A stretch of DNA of 64,000 bases from Flavobacterium piscis (lineage in GTDB: Bacteria > Bacteroidota > Bacteroidia > Flavobacteriales > Flavobacteriaceae), in the NCBI RefSeq assembly GCF_001686925.1, contig NZ_LVEN01000044.1:1-64000 (forward strand), read 5' to 3'. Below the pieces are notes generated by a model. It searched no databases. It was given only the letters and a program-made list of their open reading frames with translations, and had not been told where the DNA came from. A program made the translations under genes and the position numbers. This document shows, piece by piece, positions 8,724 through 18,177 of the stretch (positions are counted from its first letter, which is position 1; every line of letters starts with the position of its first letter).

Positions 8724-9764
8724 TTGAGCTTAAAAAAAATCATCACAATAACTGCTGTAGCCGTAATTTCAGTTTTAATGATTTACGGATTTATTTTAAT
8801 TAGTAAAATATTCAGTGCCAATACTAAATTTGACGAAAAGGAACTATATGTATACGTTCCTACAAATGCAAATTATACAGATGTAAAGAAAATATTAGCG
8901 CCTTACATTAAAAATTTCGACAATTTTGAAATGGTAGCCAGTAAAAGAAGCTATCCTGAAAATGTAAAATCAGGTCGCTTTTTACTTAAAAAAGACATGA
9001 ATAATATCGATTTGGTTCGCGCAATGAGAGCCAATATTCCTGTAAAATTATCTTTTAATAATCAGGAACGCTTAGAAAACTTTGCCGGAAGAGTGGGTGC
9101 TGAGATCGAAGCGGACAGTTTATCTTTAATGAAAGCAATTAAAGATCCGGCTTTTCTAAAAGAAAATGGTTTTAATGAAGAAAATGTTTTTGCGATGTTT
9201 ATCCCAAATACCTATGAGATTTATTGGAATACTTCTGCAGAGAAATTTCGCGATAAAATGATTAAGGAATATCATAATTTCTGGACGGCTGAAAGAATCG
9301 AAAAAGCAAAAAAACAAGGTTTAACTCCGGTTCAGGCTACCATTTTAGCTTCTATCGTTCATAAAGAATCAGTTAAAAAAGATGAAAGACCTCGCATTGC
9401 GGGCGTATATTTGAATCGTTTACGTTTAGAAATGCCTTTACAAGCAGATCCAACCGTTATTTATGCCTTAAAATTGAGAGATAATAATTTTGATCAGGTT
9501 ATCAAGAGAGTTTTTTATAATGATCTGGTTATGAGATCTCCATACAATACCTATGTAAATATTGGACTTCCTCCAGGACCAATCGCAATGCCTGATATCA
9601 CAGCTGTTGATGCGGTTTTAAATCCTGAAAAGAACGATTATATTTATTTCTGTGCAAGTATAGATCGTTTTGGCTATCATGAATTTGCATCAACTTATGA
9701 GCAGCATCAAATAAATGCAAAAAAATATTCTGACTGGATCGCTAGTCAGGGAGTGACAAGATAA
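8724..9764 (+). CDS. mltG: Endolytic murein transglycosylase MltG
   Basis: MltG cleaves nascent glycan strands and so sets their length. The 346-residue protein has one N-terminal transmembrane helix (about residues 5-30) and a periplasmic YceG-like domain. The catalytic Glu is expected at residue 215 in LASIVHKES, followed by RIAGVYLNRLRLEMPLQADPTVIYA and SPYNTYVNIGLPPGPI, all family hallmarks. The start is TTG, 10 bases after the preceding stop. The next Met would cut into the membrane helix, so TTG is preferred. A terminator follows. Confidence 0.95.
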   Translation: MSLKKIITITAVAVISVLMIYGFILISKIFSANTKFDEKELYVYVPTNANYTDVKKILAPYIKNFDNFEMVASKRSYPENVKSGRFLLKKDMNNIDLVRAMRANIPVKLSFNNQERLENFAGRVGAEIEADSLSLMKAIKDPAFLKENGFNEENVFAMFIPNTYEIYWNTSAEKFRDKMIKEYHNFWTAERIEKAKKQGLTPVQATILASIVHKESVKKDERPRIAGVYLNRLRLEMPLQADPTVIYALKLRDNNFDQVIKRVFYNDLVMRSPYNTYVNIGLPPGPIAMPDITAVDAVLNPEKNDYIYFCASIDRFGYHEFASTYEQHQINAKKYSDWIASQGVTR

Positions 9765-9799
9765 TTTTATTCACTATTAATGATTAAAATAAGACAAAG

Positions 9800-9828
9800 A
9801 AACCGAAGACTTACTCTTCGGTTTTTTT
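9800..9828 (+). terminator. Intrinsic terminator after mltG
   Basis: AACCGAAGA pairs with TCTTCGGTT across a short loop, followed by a T run. Confidence 0.85.
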
Positions 9829-10286
9829 ATCTTATTTACTTATGTTGTTCTATTATTTAAAATAAATAATTTTCTAGAAATTTAGGAAGATTCTTTATTG
9901 AATATTTTTGCTCATTTTTCATTCTAATTTTAAAATAATAATTAAAAAATACAGATCATAATTCTCAATTTATTTAATCTGAAAAACTAAAATTTACAAA
10001 ATATTATATTTTAGTTTACATAAATTTAATGAAAAAACCAAATTTAAATGCCGTAAATTATCTTTAAAAATCATAAGTGTTTGGTAGGTTTAATCTTGCT
10101 ATTTTAACTAATTTGCTAAAAAATTGATAAAAATTGCATTTTTCAGATTTATATTTTGGCGCTTTTGAAGCTAAATTAAAACCTTGGTTTTCGCCTCGTA
10201 ATCTGCATCAATAAAGGGATTAGTAGCTATATTTATATTTCTAAAAATATGTAACTTATTGATTTACAGGGTTGTTTTGTATTTCT
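9829..10286. other. AT-rich gap without a recognisable gene
   Basis: The 579-base interval between mltG and the next gene is AT-rich with no convincing open frame. On the minus strand a GC-richer patch at about 10182-10235 reads NPFIDADYEAKTKVLI and then stops. It has no start codon, so at most it is a gene remnant. Nothing else is supported here. Confidence 0.4.
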
Positions 10287-10294
10287 TATCTTTG
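10287..10294 (+). promoter_or_regulatory. -7 box for lysozyme-like gene
   Basis: TATCTTTG matches TAnnTTTG. The predicted leader is about 45 nt before the ATG at 10344. Confidence 0.5.
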
Positions 10295-10343
10295 CACCGT
10301 AGAAATTTCAAAGAGGTGACAGGGATTTGAAGAAAAACAATTT

Positions 10344-10994
10344 ATGATAAAGAAGTGGTATTTTTATGCGAGTTTGATCGTTATTATTACATTTTTAAGT
10401 TTGGGTTTTAAACCCTTTAATCTAGAAACTAAACCTTGGTTTCTAATAGAAAAAACAGATGGATCTGAATACTTGTTTCCATCGCTGGAAGAGGATGATT
10501 ATCCTACAGTCAAAAAGGTAAATGTTGTATTTACAGAAAAGCGCCTTATCAGTTTTAAAGAAGCGGTAGCCTTTAAAGAATCTCAGGGAAAATACCGATT
10601 GGTAAATTCGTTAGGTTATATGGGGAAATACCAATTTGGTTCTAAAGCATTAAGGGCGGTTGGTGTTAAAAACAACAAAGCCTTTTTAAAAGATCCTGCA
10701 TTACAAGAAAAAGCATTTATTGCATTACTGTCCAAAAACAAATGGATTTTACGTAATGAAATAGAAAAGTATGAAGGAAAGATTATCAATGGTATTGAAA
10801 TTACCGAATCGGGAATTTTAGCCGCCGCACACCTTGGAGGAGCTGGTTCAGTAAAAAACTTTTTTAAAAATAGAAACAGGCATTTTAGAGATGCTTACGG
10901 AACTTCATTAAAAAGTTATATGAAAGCCTTTGGAGGTTATGATCTTTCTCGTATCGAAGCTGATAGTGATGCTACAATACACGATCAAATTTAA
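10344..10994 (+). CDS. Exported lysozyme/transglycosylase-like protein
   Basis: This 216-residue protein has an N-terminal signal or membrane segment (about residues 4-21) and a mid-region resembling the lysozyme-fold active site: FKEAVAFKESQGKYRLVNSLGYMGKYQFG, with Glu79 in KESQGKY as candidate catalytic residue. ILAAAHLGGAGSVKNFF and SYMKAFGGYDLS complete a pattern seen in flavobacterial proteins often annotated as peptidoglycan-binding or transglycosylase-like. It probably acts on peptidoglycan in the periplasm. The activity is inferred from the motif and not assured. It is monocistronic, between a -7 box and a terminator. Confidence 0.65.
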   Translation: MIKKWYFYASLIVIITFLSLGFKPFNLETKPWFLIEKTDGSEYLFPSLEEDDYPTVKKVNVVFTEKRLISFKEAVAFKESQGKYRLVNSLGYMGKYQFGSKALRAVGVKNNKAFLKDPALQEKAFIALLSKNKWILRNEIEKYEGKIINGIEITESGILAAAHLGGAGSVKNFFKNRNRHFRDAYGTSLKSYMKAFGGYDLSRIEADSDATIHDQI

Positions 10995-11008
10995 AATTTG
11001 CATAAGCA

Positions 11009-11040
11009 AAAAAAATCCCGATACAATTCGGGATTTTTTT
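11009..11040. terminator. Bidirectional terminator
   Basis: AAAAATCCCGA pairs with TCGGGATTTTT and has A and T runs on its two sides. It lies between the convergent lysozyme-like gene and mutB. Confidence 0.85.
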
Positions 11041-11047
11041 ATGCTTT

Positions 11048-13189
11048 TTAGTCAATTAGAATTTCCAGAATTTTAATAGCCGCTTCGCTAATTTTAGTTC
11101 CCGGTCCGAAAACCGCAATAGCTCCTGCATCAAATAAAAATTGATAGTCTTGCGCAGGAATTACTCCGCCTACAATAACCATGATATCGTCGCGTCCGTG
11201 TTTTTTAAGTTCTTCTATAACTTGCGGTACAAGTGTTTTATGTCCTGCTGCTAATGATGAAACGCCTAAAATATGTACGTCATTTTCAACCGCTTGTTTG
11301 GCAGCCTCGGCAGGGGTTTGAAAAAGTGGACCTATGTCGACATCAAAACCTACATCGGCATATCCGGTGGCAACTACTTTTGCACCGCGATCATGACCGT
11401 CCTGTCCCATTTTGGCAATCATAATTCTGGGACGTCTTCCTTCTTGCTTTGCAAAGGCATCTGCTAATTGTTTTGCCTTTTCAAAATTCTCGTCGTTTTT
11501 TATTGCTGCACTATACACACCGCTAAAGGATTTAATTTGGGCTTTATATCGGCCAAAAATACTTTCCAGAGCATCGCTAATTTCGCCTAATGTTGCCCTG
11601 TTTCGAGCGGCTTCGATAGCAATTTCCAATAAGTTTCCTTGTCCGGTTTTGGCACAAAGTATTAATTTTTCGAGTGATTGATTTACTTTTTCAGTATCTC
11701 TTGTTGCTTTTATTTGTTCAAGTTGCTCTAATTGTTGTTTGCGGACCATTTGGTTGTCCACATCCAAAATATGCAATGGATCTTCTTTTTCCAGGCGATA
11801 TTGGTTTACACCCACAATAATATCCTGTCCGCTATCAATTCTTGCTTGTTTTCTGGCTGCAGCTTCTTCAATTCTTAGTTTCGGAATTCCGGCTTCAATC
11901 GCTTTTGTCATTCCGCCTAATTCTTCAACTTCTTCTATTAGTTTCCAGGTACTTTTTAAAATTTCATTTGTTAGGCTTTCAACGTAATAACTTCCTCCCC
12001 AAGGATCAACAGTTTTTGTAATTTTAGTCTCTTCCTGTAAAAAAATCTGTGTATTACGGGCAATCCTTGCCGAAAAGTCGGTTGGTAATGCAATCGCTTC
12101 GTCTAGTGCATTAGTATGTAAGGATTGCGTTCCTCCAAAGGCGGCCGCAGTGGCTTCGATACAAGTTCTGGCGACATTATTAAAAGGATCTTGTTCTGTT
12201 AGACTCCAGCCACTTGTCTGGCAATGTGTTCGTAAAGCTAAAGATTTATCGCTTTTAGGATTAAATTGCTGCACTAATTTTGCCCAGATCATTCTTCCGG
12301 CGCGCATTTTAGCAATTTCCATAAAGTGATTCATTCCAATTGCCCAAAAGAAAGACAGGCGAGGAGCGAACTCATCGATTGTCATTCCGGTAGAAAGTCC
12401 TGTTCGAATATATTCTAAACCATCTGCCAAAGTATACGCCAATTCAATATCGGCTGTTGCTCCGGCTTCCTGCATATGATATCCGGAAATAGAGATCGAA
12501 TTGAATTTTGGCATTTTCTTGCTCGTAAATTCAAAAATATCTGCAATAATCTTCATAGAAGGTGTTGGCGGATAGATATAAGTATTACGGACCATAAATT
12601 CTTTTAGAATATCATTCTGGATCGTTCCTGATAATTTTTCAATTGCTACACCTTGTTCTTCAGCTGCCACAATATAAAAGGCCATAATAGGCAAAACTGC
12701 ACCATTCATGGTCATTGAAACCGACATTTCGTCTAGCGGAATCTGATCAAATAAAACTTTCATGTCTTCGACAGAATCGATTGCAACTCCGGCTTTTCCG
12801 ACATCACCAACAACTCTTTCATGATCAGAATCATAACCACGATGCGTAGGTAAATCAAAAGCGATAGAAAGTCCTTTTTGTCCTGCTGCAAGATTTCTTC
12901 TGTAAAAGGCATTGCTTTCTTCTGCGGTCGAAAATCCGGCATATTGTCGAATTGTCCACGGGCGTCTCACATACATAGTAGCGTAAGGACCTCTCAAATT
13001 GGGAGCAAAACCTGCTCCAAAATCAAGAAACTCTAAATCCTCGATATCTTTTTCAGAATAAGTTTTTTTGAGCTCGATGCCTTCTGCTGTGTAAAAATTT
13101 TCAGTTATAGGTTCTGAATTATTCGTCAGTTCGTCTAACTTCTCACTTTTAACTTCTAACTTAATATGTTTAAGGTCTTTTCTTATCAT
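11048..13189 (-). CDS. mutB: Methylmalonyl-CoA mutase, large (catalytic) subunit
   Basis: This adenosylcobalamin enzyme rearranges (R)-methylmalonyl-CoA to succinyl-CoA and back. The 713-residue chain has the TIM-barrel catalytic domain ([77 protein letters not shown]). A C-terminal B12-binding domain carries the base-off motif DGHDRG in [16 protein letters not shown]. The small subunit gene lies immediately upstream, 44 bases away, and the GTPase chaperone MeaB is encoded at 60.6 kb. No epimerase gene is seen in the window. Confidence 0.96.
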   Translation of the reverse strand: MIRKDLKHIKLEVKSEKLDELTNNSEPITENFYTAEGIELKKTYSEKDIEDLEFLDFGAGFAPNLRGPYATMYVRRPWTIRQYAGFSTAEESNAFYRRNLAAGQKGLSIAFDLPTHRGYDSDHERVVGDVGKAGVAIDSVEDMKVLFDQIPLDEMSVSMTMNGAVLPIMAFYIVAAEEQGVAIEKLSGTIQNDILKEFMVRNTYIYPPTPSMKIIADIFEFTSKKMPKFNSISISGYHMQEAGATADIELAYTLADGLEYIRTGLSTGMTIDEFAPRLSFFWAIGMNHFMEIAKMRAGRMIWAKLVQQFNPKSDKSLALRTHCQTSGWSLTEQDPFNNVARTCIEATAAAFGGTQSLHTNALDEAIALPTDFSARIARNTQIFLQEETKITKTVDPWGGSYYVESLTNEILKSTWKLIEEVEELGGMTKAIEAGIPKLRIEEAAARKQARIDSGQDIIVGVNQYRLEKEDPLHILDVDNQMVRKQQLEQLEQIKATRDTEKVNQSLEKLILCAKTGQGNLLEIAIEAARNRATLGEISDALESIFGRYKAQIKSFSGVYSAAIKNDENFEKAKQLADAFAKQEGRRPRIMIAKMGQDGHDRGAKVVATGYADVGFDVDIGPLFQTPAEAAKQAVENDVHILGVSSLAAGHKTLVPQVIEELKKHGRDDIMVIVGGVIPAQDYQFLFDAGAIAVFGPGTKISEAAIKILEILID

Positions 13190-13233
13190 GGAAATACTCT
13201 TTTGAGTAGTTTATTAATTACTTTGAAAAATGA

Positions 13234-14598
13234 TTACTCAAGATCTAATCGTTCTTGTTCCAGTTTTTCGGCCAATCGTTTTTCGATTATGGGTGTAATT
13301 AATGTTTTTCTTGGTTTTATTTTTACGAAAGGAAACAATTCTAAATCGTGTTTCATTCTATCCTCTTTGTTGGGGTATTTATTCGTTCCCAACAAAACTT
13401 CTTTTTTAGAATCGAACAATTCCTGTTCTTTTGCAGCGCTCTCCTGAATCTTCTTTTTAATAGTTCCGTCGTTTAGAAGTTTTAAGAAACCTCCATTTGC
13501 TTCAATATCTTTAAATAAAGCCAAACTTTTTTCAGCCAATTGCATGGTCAGACTTTCTATGTAATAACTTCCGTCTGCCGGATTATTTACTTTATCAAAA
13601 TAACTTTCATGTTTTAAAACCAACAATTGGTTACGGGCAATTCGGTCGCCAAATTCGTTGTCTTTATGGTATAAGGAATCATACGGTAAATTTGCCACAG
13701 CATCTGCGCCACCCAATATTGCCGACATGCATTCGGTTGTGGTACGTAACATATTTACATTATAATCGTAAATTGTTTTATTGCGTTTAGTTGGTGTTAC
13801 CAGAAAATGGTATTCTAATTCCGGATGATATTCTGAAGCAATTAATTTGAAAAGCATTCGTAAAGCACGAAGTTTTGCAATTTCAAAAAAATAATTTGTT
13901 CCTACTGATATTTGAAATACAAACGGTTTTGTAATTGTTGGTAAACGATTCAAATATTCGTTTGCGTGCGCTAAACTGTAGGTAATTTGTTGTGTAATGT
14001 TAGCTCCGGCATTTTGATACAAACCTGAATCGACACTTAAAAGTGTCAGGTTTGTAGTAGCTTTTGCAATTTTTTCGATCGCTTCGAAATTATTTTTATC
14101 AGCTGTAATAAACCAGTTTCCTTCTCTTGCAAAATGACCAATAGGGTCCATATTGCAATAAAAAATAGCTTTTTTCTGAATCGAAATGGTGTCTAATACT
14201 TTTACGAAATCGATTGAAATAAATTTCAAATTAAAGTAAACGGTTCTGTTTTCTAAAGGAAGATTTTCTAATAATTTTTGAACATCTATTTTTTCATTTT
14301 CGATAGTAAAACGTAAGCTTTCGGCACCTCTGTCGATAGTATTTATAGCTCTTTGAATCGATTTATCAATGTCGTATACAAAGATGTTTTGACAAATTTT
14401 AAAATTGGATGCTTGGGTTTTAACAGAAGCAGCCTTAGAAAATTCATCTATATGATAAAACGGTTTAACCTGAATGTCTTCCGGAGAATTCCAAATTACG
14501 GTTTCATTATAATCTGCTCCATCTAATTCAAACTGAATTTTTTGTTTCCATTGTTTGGATGAAATCGAATTAAAATCGTCGAATAGGGTAGTAGCCAT
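13234..14598 (-). CDS. mutA: Methylmalonyl-CoA mutase, small subunit
   Basis: The protein has 454 residues from the ATG at 14598 (MATTLFDDFNSISSKQWKQKIQFELDGADYNETVIWNSPEDI). An upstream in-frame start would add 19 Lys-rich residues and overlap the preceding gene's end. The chain follows the barrel of the large subunit (PTITKPFVFQISVGTNYFFEIAKLRALR, CMSAILGGADAVANLPYD, VNNPADGSYYIESLT) but has no B12-binding domain, as usual for the non-catalytic partner. It forms the heterodimer with MutB, encoded next. It probably belongs to one transcript with the DivIC/FtsB-like gene 22 bases upstream. Confidence 0.93.
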   Translation of the reverse strand: MATTLFDDFNSISSKQWKQKIQFELDGADYNETVIWNSPEDIQVKPFYHIDEFSKAASVKTQASNFKICQNIFVYDIDKSIQRAINTIDRGAESLRFTIENEKIDVQKLLENLPLENRTVYFNLKFISIDFVKVLDTISIQKKAIFYCNMDPIGHFAREGNWFITADKNNFEAIEKIAKATTNLTLLSVDSGLYQNAGANITQQITYSLAHANEYLNRLPTITKPFVFQISVGTNYFFEIAKLRALRMLFKLIASEYHPELEYHFLVTPTKRNKTIYDYNVNMLRTTTECMSAILGGADAVANLPYDSLYHKDNEFGDRIARNQLLVLKHESYFDKVNNPADGSYYIESLTMQLAEKSLALFKDIEANGGFLKLLNDGTIKKKIQESAAKEQELFDSKKEVLLGTNKYPNKEDRMKHDLELFPFVKIKPRKTLITPIIEKRLAEKLEQERLDLE

Positions 14599-14620
14599 TG
14601 GTTTTTTTACTTTTTTCTGG

Positions 14621-14956
14621 TTATTCTTGTGTGTCTTGAATAGTATCTCCTTCAAATTGAATGATGTAAATATCTTCGCTGTCTTTTTTCATGAAGTACT
14701 TTTCGCGGGCATATTTTTCTATTTGTTCAGGATTTTTAAGCTGTTTGATCTGTTCCTGATCTTTTTTTATTTCGTCCTGATAATATTTTTTGTTGTCTTG
14801 TAGTTCGTTAATCTGCCCGTCCAGAAAACGATGATCAAAATAAGAGTAATTGTCCAGAAATAACATCCAGACAATAAAAAAAAGTAAAACCCAAACATAT
14901 TTATTGCTCAGTAATTTAAACCAGCGCTTGCCTTTATATGGGTTTTTAAATTTCAT
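14621..14956 (-). CDS. DivIC/FtsB-like septum formation protein
   Basis: This 111-residue bitopic membrane protein has a short cytoplasmic basic segment (KNPYKGKRWFKLL), one transmembrane helix (YVWVLLFFIVWMLFL), and a periplasmic coiled coil (INELQDNKKYYQDEIKKDQEQIKQL). A KNPEQIEKYAREKYFMKKDSEDIYII tail is typical of the FtsB/DivIC family, which links FtsL and FtsQ in the divisome. ATG at 14956 is chosen over an in-frame TTG at 14968. It lies between udk and mutA on the same strand, 22 bases before mutA. Confidence 0.88.
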   Translation of the reverse strand: MKFKNPYKGKRWFKLLSNKYVWVLLFFIVWMLFLDNYSYFDHRFLDGQINELQDNKKYYQDEIKKDQEQIKQLKNPEQIEKYAREKYFMKKDSEDIYIIQFEGDTIQDTQE

Positions 14957-15001
14957 TTTCTCTTTCAACTGATTATTTCTTTTAATTTCGATTGGTGTTC
15001 T

Positions 15002-15119
15002 AGCCCCGATTATTTCACTTAGTTTACTGTTTTCATTTGTGTTCAGTGAACTTCGTTTGAGCCTCTATCCTTTTATAGCAGCTGCGGCGGACATAAAAGT
15101 ATAGAGGCGAAAGCAGGTT
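15002..15119. repeat. Structured intergenic element, second copy
   Basis: The element starts AGCCCCGAT. Its core, CCTCTATCCTTTTAT (about 15063-15077) with ATAAAAGTATAGAGG (about 15094-15108), is a near-perfect hairpin followed by GCGAAAGCAGG. It has the same plan as the elements at 217-329 and 26826-26909. A further small hairpin, CCGATTGCTATCGG, lies at about 15120-15133. Confidence 0.45.
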
Positions 15120-15160
15120 CCGATTGCTATCGGGATTATGGAATAAATTTACGATAAAAA

Positions 15161-15769
15161 TTATGAAATTCGTTGATTAATTACAGCGCGAACTACATCA
15201 ATGGCTACCGTATTGTATTTATCGTTAGGGATGATGATATCTGCAAAAGCTTTAGATGGCTCGATAAATTGCTCGTGCATAGGTTTTAAGGTGTTTTGAT
15301 AACGGGTTAAAACCTCGTCGATATCACGTCCTCGTTCTGAAATATCACGTTTTAAACGACGAATTAATCTTTCGTCAGAGTCGGCATGAACGAAAACTTT
15401 AACATCAAAAAGATCACGAAGCTCCGGATTTGTCAAAATTAAAATTCCTTCAACAATCATCACTTTTCTTGGATGCGTCGAAACTGTATCATCAGTTCTG
15501 TTATGTTGTATGAAAGAATAAACGGGCTGATCGATAGTTTCGCCTTCTTTTAATGCTTTTAAATGTTTTACCAATAACTCAAAATCGATCGCGCGCGGAT
15601 GATCAAAATTGATTAATGCTCTTTCGTCGAACGACAAATTATGGGTTTCTTTATAGTAGGAATCCTGAGAAATTACGCCAACTTCAGTGTCTGGTAATTC
15701 GTTCATAATTTGATGTACTACTGTTGTTTTTCCACTTCCTGTTCCTCCTGCAATTCCAATAATGAGCAT
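15161..15769 (-). CDS. udk: Uridine kinase
   Basis: This 202-residue P-loop kinase phosphorylates uridine and cytidine in pyrimidine salvage. The Walker A motif GIAGGTGSGKTT is at the N-terminus, followed by DSYYKETHNLSFDERALINFDHPRAIDFELL and the IVEGILIL segment. RLIRRLKRDISERGRDIDEVLTRYQNTLKPMHEQFIEPSK is the family lid and base-binding region. ATG at 15769 is chosen because an in-frame TTG at 15796 overlaps the -7 box. Downstream genes on the same strand are the divisome protein and mutAB, separated by a 200-bp gap with a structured element. Confidence 0.95.
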   Translation of the reverse strand: MLIIGIAGGTGSGKTTVVHQIMNELPDTEVGVISQDSYYKETHNLSFDERALINFDHPRAIDFELLVKHLKALKEGETIDQPVYSFIQHNRTDDTVSTHPRKVMIVEGILILTNPELRDLFDVKVFVHADSDERLIRRLKRDISERGRDIDEVLTRYQNTLKPMHEQFIEPSKAFADIIIPNDKYNTVAIDVVRAVINQRIS

Positions 15770-15793
15770 ATTTTTTTTTATTATTTGTTTTGG

Positions 15794-15801
15794 CAAAAAT
15801 A
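15794..15801 (-). promoter_or_regulatory. -7 box for udk
   Basis: TATTTTTG on the minus strand gives a leader of about 20 nt to the ATG at 15769 and overlaps the alternative upstream TTG, so it decides the start. Confidence 0.55.
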
Positions 15802-15839
15802 ATAATTTAAGTGAATTGAATGAACATATTATTTATTTA

Positions 15840-15925
15840 AACCATATAAGTGATATAAGTAAATGTAAGTAACAATATTTTTAAACAAAATGCTACTTAA
15901 CTGAACTTATATCGCTTATATGGTT
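15840..15925. repeat. 21-bp inverted repeat, ATATAAGT words
   Basis: The arm at 15840-15860 (starting AACCATATAAG) is matched by 15905-15925 (ending TTATATGGTT) with one mismatch in 21. A third partial copy, ACTTATATGGT, follows at about 15937-15947. The spacer is 44 bases. It lies between the SDR terminator and the udk promoter. Confidence 0.75.
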
Positions 15926-15961
15926 AAAAGATTGTGACTTATATGGTAAAAAAAAAATAAA

Positions 15962-15990
15962 AAATCCCGATAACAATGTCATCGGGATTT
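15962..15990 (-). terminator. Terminator after the SDR gene
   Basis: AAATCCCGAT and ATCGGGATTT are perfect 10-bp arms. On the minus strand they are followed by a long T run. Confidence 0.85.
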
Positions 15991-16044
15991 AGTGCAATCA
16001 GTATAGTTTTAATAAAATATTCTGAATTTAGTAAGCACTTGTAA

Positions 16045-16926
16045 TTATTTATTCTTTTTTGCTTTTATCATCATTTCAAGCTGATCCCAAAGTTCTTCGG
16101 GAATGGCTTCTAATAAATTAAATTGTCCTGCGCCTTTTAGCCATTCGCCACCATCGATCGTGATTACTTCGCCATTTACATAAGCAGAAAAATCAGAAAC
16201 TAAATAAGCAGCTAAATTGGCCAATTCCTGATGATCTCCTACACGTTTCAATGGTACTTTTTTAGCCATGTCGAATTTTTCGGCAAGATCTCCGGGTAAT
16301 AATCTGTCCCACGCTCCTTTTGTTGGGAATGGTCCCGGTGCAATCGCGTTAGAACGGATTCCATATTTTGCCCATTCTACCGCTAAACTGCGTGTCATGG
16401 CCAAAACTCCAGCTTTTGCAGTGGCACTTGGTACAACATAAGCTGATCCTGTCCAGGCATAAGTGGTAACGATATTTAATATTGTAGAAGACTTTTGTTT
16501 GGTATCGATCCAGTGTTTCCCAAAAGCCAGCGTACAGTTTTTAGAACCTTTTAATACGATATCTATAACAGTATCAAATGCATTTGCAGATAAACGCTCA
16601 GTTGGAGAAATGAAATTTCCGGCAGCATTGTTTAAAAGAACATCCACTTTTCCAAAAGCTTTTAGAACTTCCTGAAGCATATTCTCTACTTCTTCATAAT
16701 GACGAACGTCACATTGAAGCGGTAAACATTTTCCTCCAGTTTCAGTTTCAAGTTCGGTGGCTGTATTTTTTAGCTTTTCTAAATCTCTTGAAGTAATGGC
16801 TACCTGAGCGCCTAATTCTAAGAAATATTTGGTCATTGCTTTTCCTAAACCGCTTCCGCCGCCTGTTACTACTATGACTTTACCTTTTAAAGCGTCATCT
16901 CTTAACATTTTATCTGTATAGCTCAT
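16045..16926 (-). CDS. SDR oxidoreductase, 2,4-dienoyl-CoA reductase-like
   Basis: This 293-residue short-chain dehydrogenase has the cofactor motif TGGGSGLGKA and LLNNAAGNFISP. The region TTYAWTGSAYVVPSATAKAGVLAMTRSLAVEWAKYGIRSNAIAPGP matches, motif for motif, the mitochondrial-type 2,4-dienoyl-CoA reductase pattern, in which the catalytic Tyr sits before the usual YxxxK position. The TKGAWDRL segment and the ANLAAYLVSDFSAYVNGEVITIDGG end fit the same group. It likely reduces dienoyl-CoA during unsaturated fatty acid oxidation; the substrate is inferred. The gene is monocistronic with a strong terminator. Confidence 0.8.
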   Translation of the reverse strand: MSYTDKMLRDDALKGKVIVVTGGGSGLGKAMTKYFLELGAQVAITSRDLEKLKNTATELETETGGKCLPLQCDVRHYEEVENMLQEVLKAFGKVDVLLNNAAGNFISPTERLSANAFDTVIDIVLKGSKNCTLAFGKHWIDTKQKSSTILNIVTTYAWTGSAYVVPSATAKAGVLAMTRSLAVEWAKYGIRSNAIAPGPFPTKGAWDRLLPGDLAEKFDMAKKVPLKRVGDHQELANLAAYLVSDFSAYVNGEVITIDGGEWLKGAGQFNLLEAIPEELWDQLEMMIKAKKNK

Positions 16927-17003
16927 ATTTTTTTCTTTTTATTACAATATTAATTAAATAAATAGGATGCACGCATAATAATGTTATAAAATTTTAATAA
17001 ACT

Positions 17004-18131
17004 TTATATATCACATAATTTTTTTGCTGCAGATTCTAATGTAAAATTGTCCTTAGCAAAGCAAAAACGTATTAATTTTTGGTCTTTATGATCAGAATAA
17101 AAAGTAGAAATTGGAATTGCAGCAACGCCATGATCTGTGATTAGTTTTTTACAAAAAGTAACATCATCTTCATTTGAAATGTTGGCGTAAGAAGCAACCT
17201 GAAAGTAAGTTCCCTCGCAAGGTTTTAGTTCAAAACGGCTATTTTGAAGCAGTTTCTGGAAGTAGTCTCGTTTTTCCTGGTAGAATTTTCCAAGCAAATT
17301 GACATCAACAACATTTAAATATTCACTTACGGCAGCTTGCGAAATACTATTAACGCTAAAAACCAAAAACTGATGTACTTTTTTGATTTCTTTCATTAAA
17401 TGTTCTGGTGCAACGGTGTAACCAATTTTCCAGCCTGTAATATGAAATGATTTTCCGAAAGATGAAACCATGATACAACGATTTAAAAGAAAATCTTTGG
17501 TATGAGCCGAAATATGTTTTTCTTCGAAAGTAATATATTCGTAGACTTCATCAGATAAAACAATAATGTCCGGATGTTTTGAAAGTAATTTTTCTAATTG
17601 AAGAAAATCAGCTTCCGTTAAAATTTTCCCCGTTGGATTATGCGGGTTATTGATAATGATCATCCTGGTTTTTAAGGAACAGGCTTTTTCAATCGTTTCC
17701 CAATTTGGCGTATAATCATCGTTTAATGCTACACGAACGGGTTTTGCATTGCACAATAAAACGGGAGATTCATAAGAATCATAACTTGGATCCAGAATAA
17801 CTACTTCGTCGCCGGTTTTTACCAAGGCTAAAATCGTAGTGAAAATTCCTTGAGTTGCGCCTGCAGTAACCAAAATTTCTGTTTCGGGAAGAATAGTTCT
17901 GTTGTATGAACTCTGAACCAGTTTTGCAATTTGATTCATCAAAGGCGGAAAACCTGCCATTGGTGTATATTGGTGTACGTTTTCTTTGGATAATCTCGCA
18001 ATAATATCAGTTAATCTTTCGTCTACAGGAAAGTTTGGAAATCCTTGTGAAAGATTTATTGCATTATGTTCAGCTGCCATTTTAGACATTACTGTGAAAA
18101 TGCTGGTGGTTATGTGCGGTAATTTACTCAT
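17004..18131 (-). CDS. PLP-dependent aminotransferase (methionine aminotransferase-like)
   Basis: This 375-residue class I/II aminotransferase opens INLSQGFPNFPVDERL. It shows the PLP-fold motifs HQYTPMAGFPPL, TAGATQGIFTT, NNPHNPTGKI and LSDEVYEYITFEEKH. The Schiff-base Lys lies in SSFGKSFHITGWKIGY. The whole pattern is that of YbdL-type methionine aminotransferases and kynurenine aminotransferases. It probably transaminates methionine or aromatic amino acids, feeding methionine salvage; the exact substrate is inferred. It lies 46 bases upstream of a TonB-C protein on the same strand. Confidence 0.85.
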   Translation of the reverse strand: MSKLPHITTSIFTVMSKMAAEHNAINLSQGFPNFPVDERLTDIIARLSKENVHQYTPMAGFPPLMNQIAKLVQSSYNRTILPETEILVTAGATQGIFTTILALVKTGDEVVILDPSYDSYESPVLLCNAKPVRVALNDDYTPNWETIEKACSLKTRMIIINNPHNPTGKILTEADFLQLEKLLSKHPDIIVLSDEVYEYITFEEKHISAHTKDFLLNRCIMVSSFGKSFHITGWKIGYTVAPEHLMKEIKKVHQFLVFSVNSISQAAVSEYLNVVDVNLLGKFYQEKRDYFQKLLQNSRFELKPCEGTYFQVASYANISNEDDVTFCKKLITDHGVAAIPISTFYSDHKDQKLIRFCFAKDNFTLESAAKKLCDI

Positions 18132-18177
18132 TGAAAAGTTTGATTAGGGAGAATTTTCGGAGATATTACAGAAAAAA

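Noticed and set aside
11233-11987. Several plus-strand frames inside mutB
   Set aside because: They are complements of a long, well-conserved coding region and show no protein family features.
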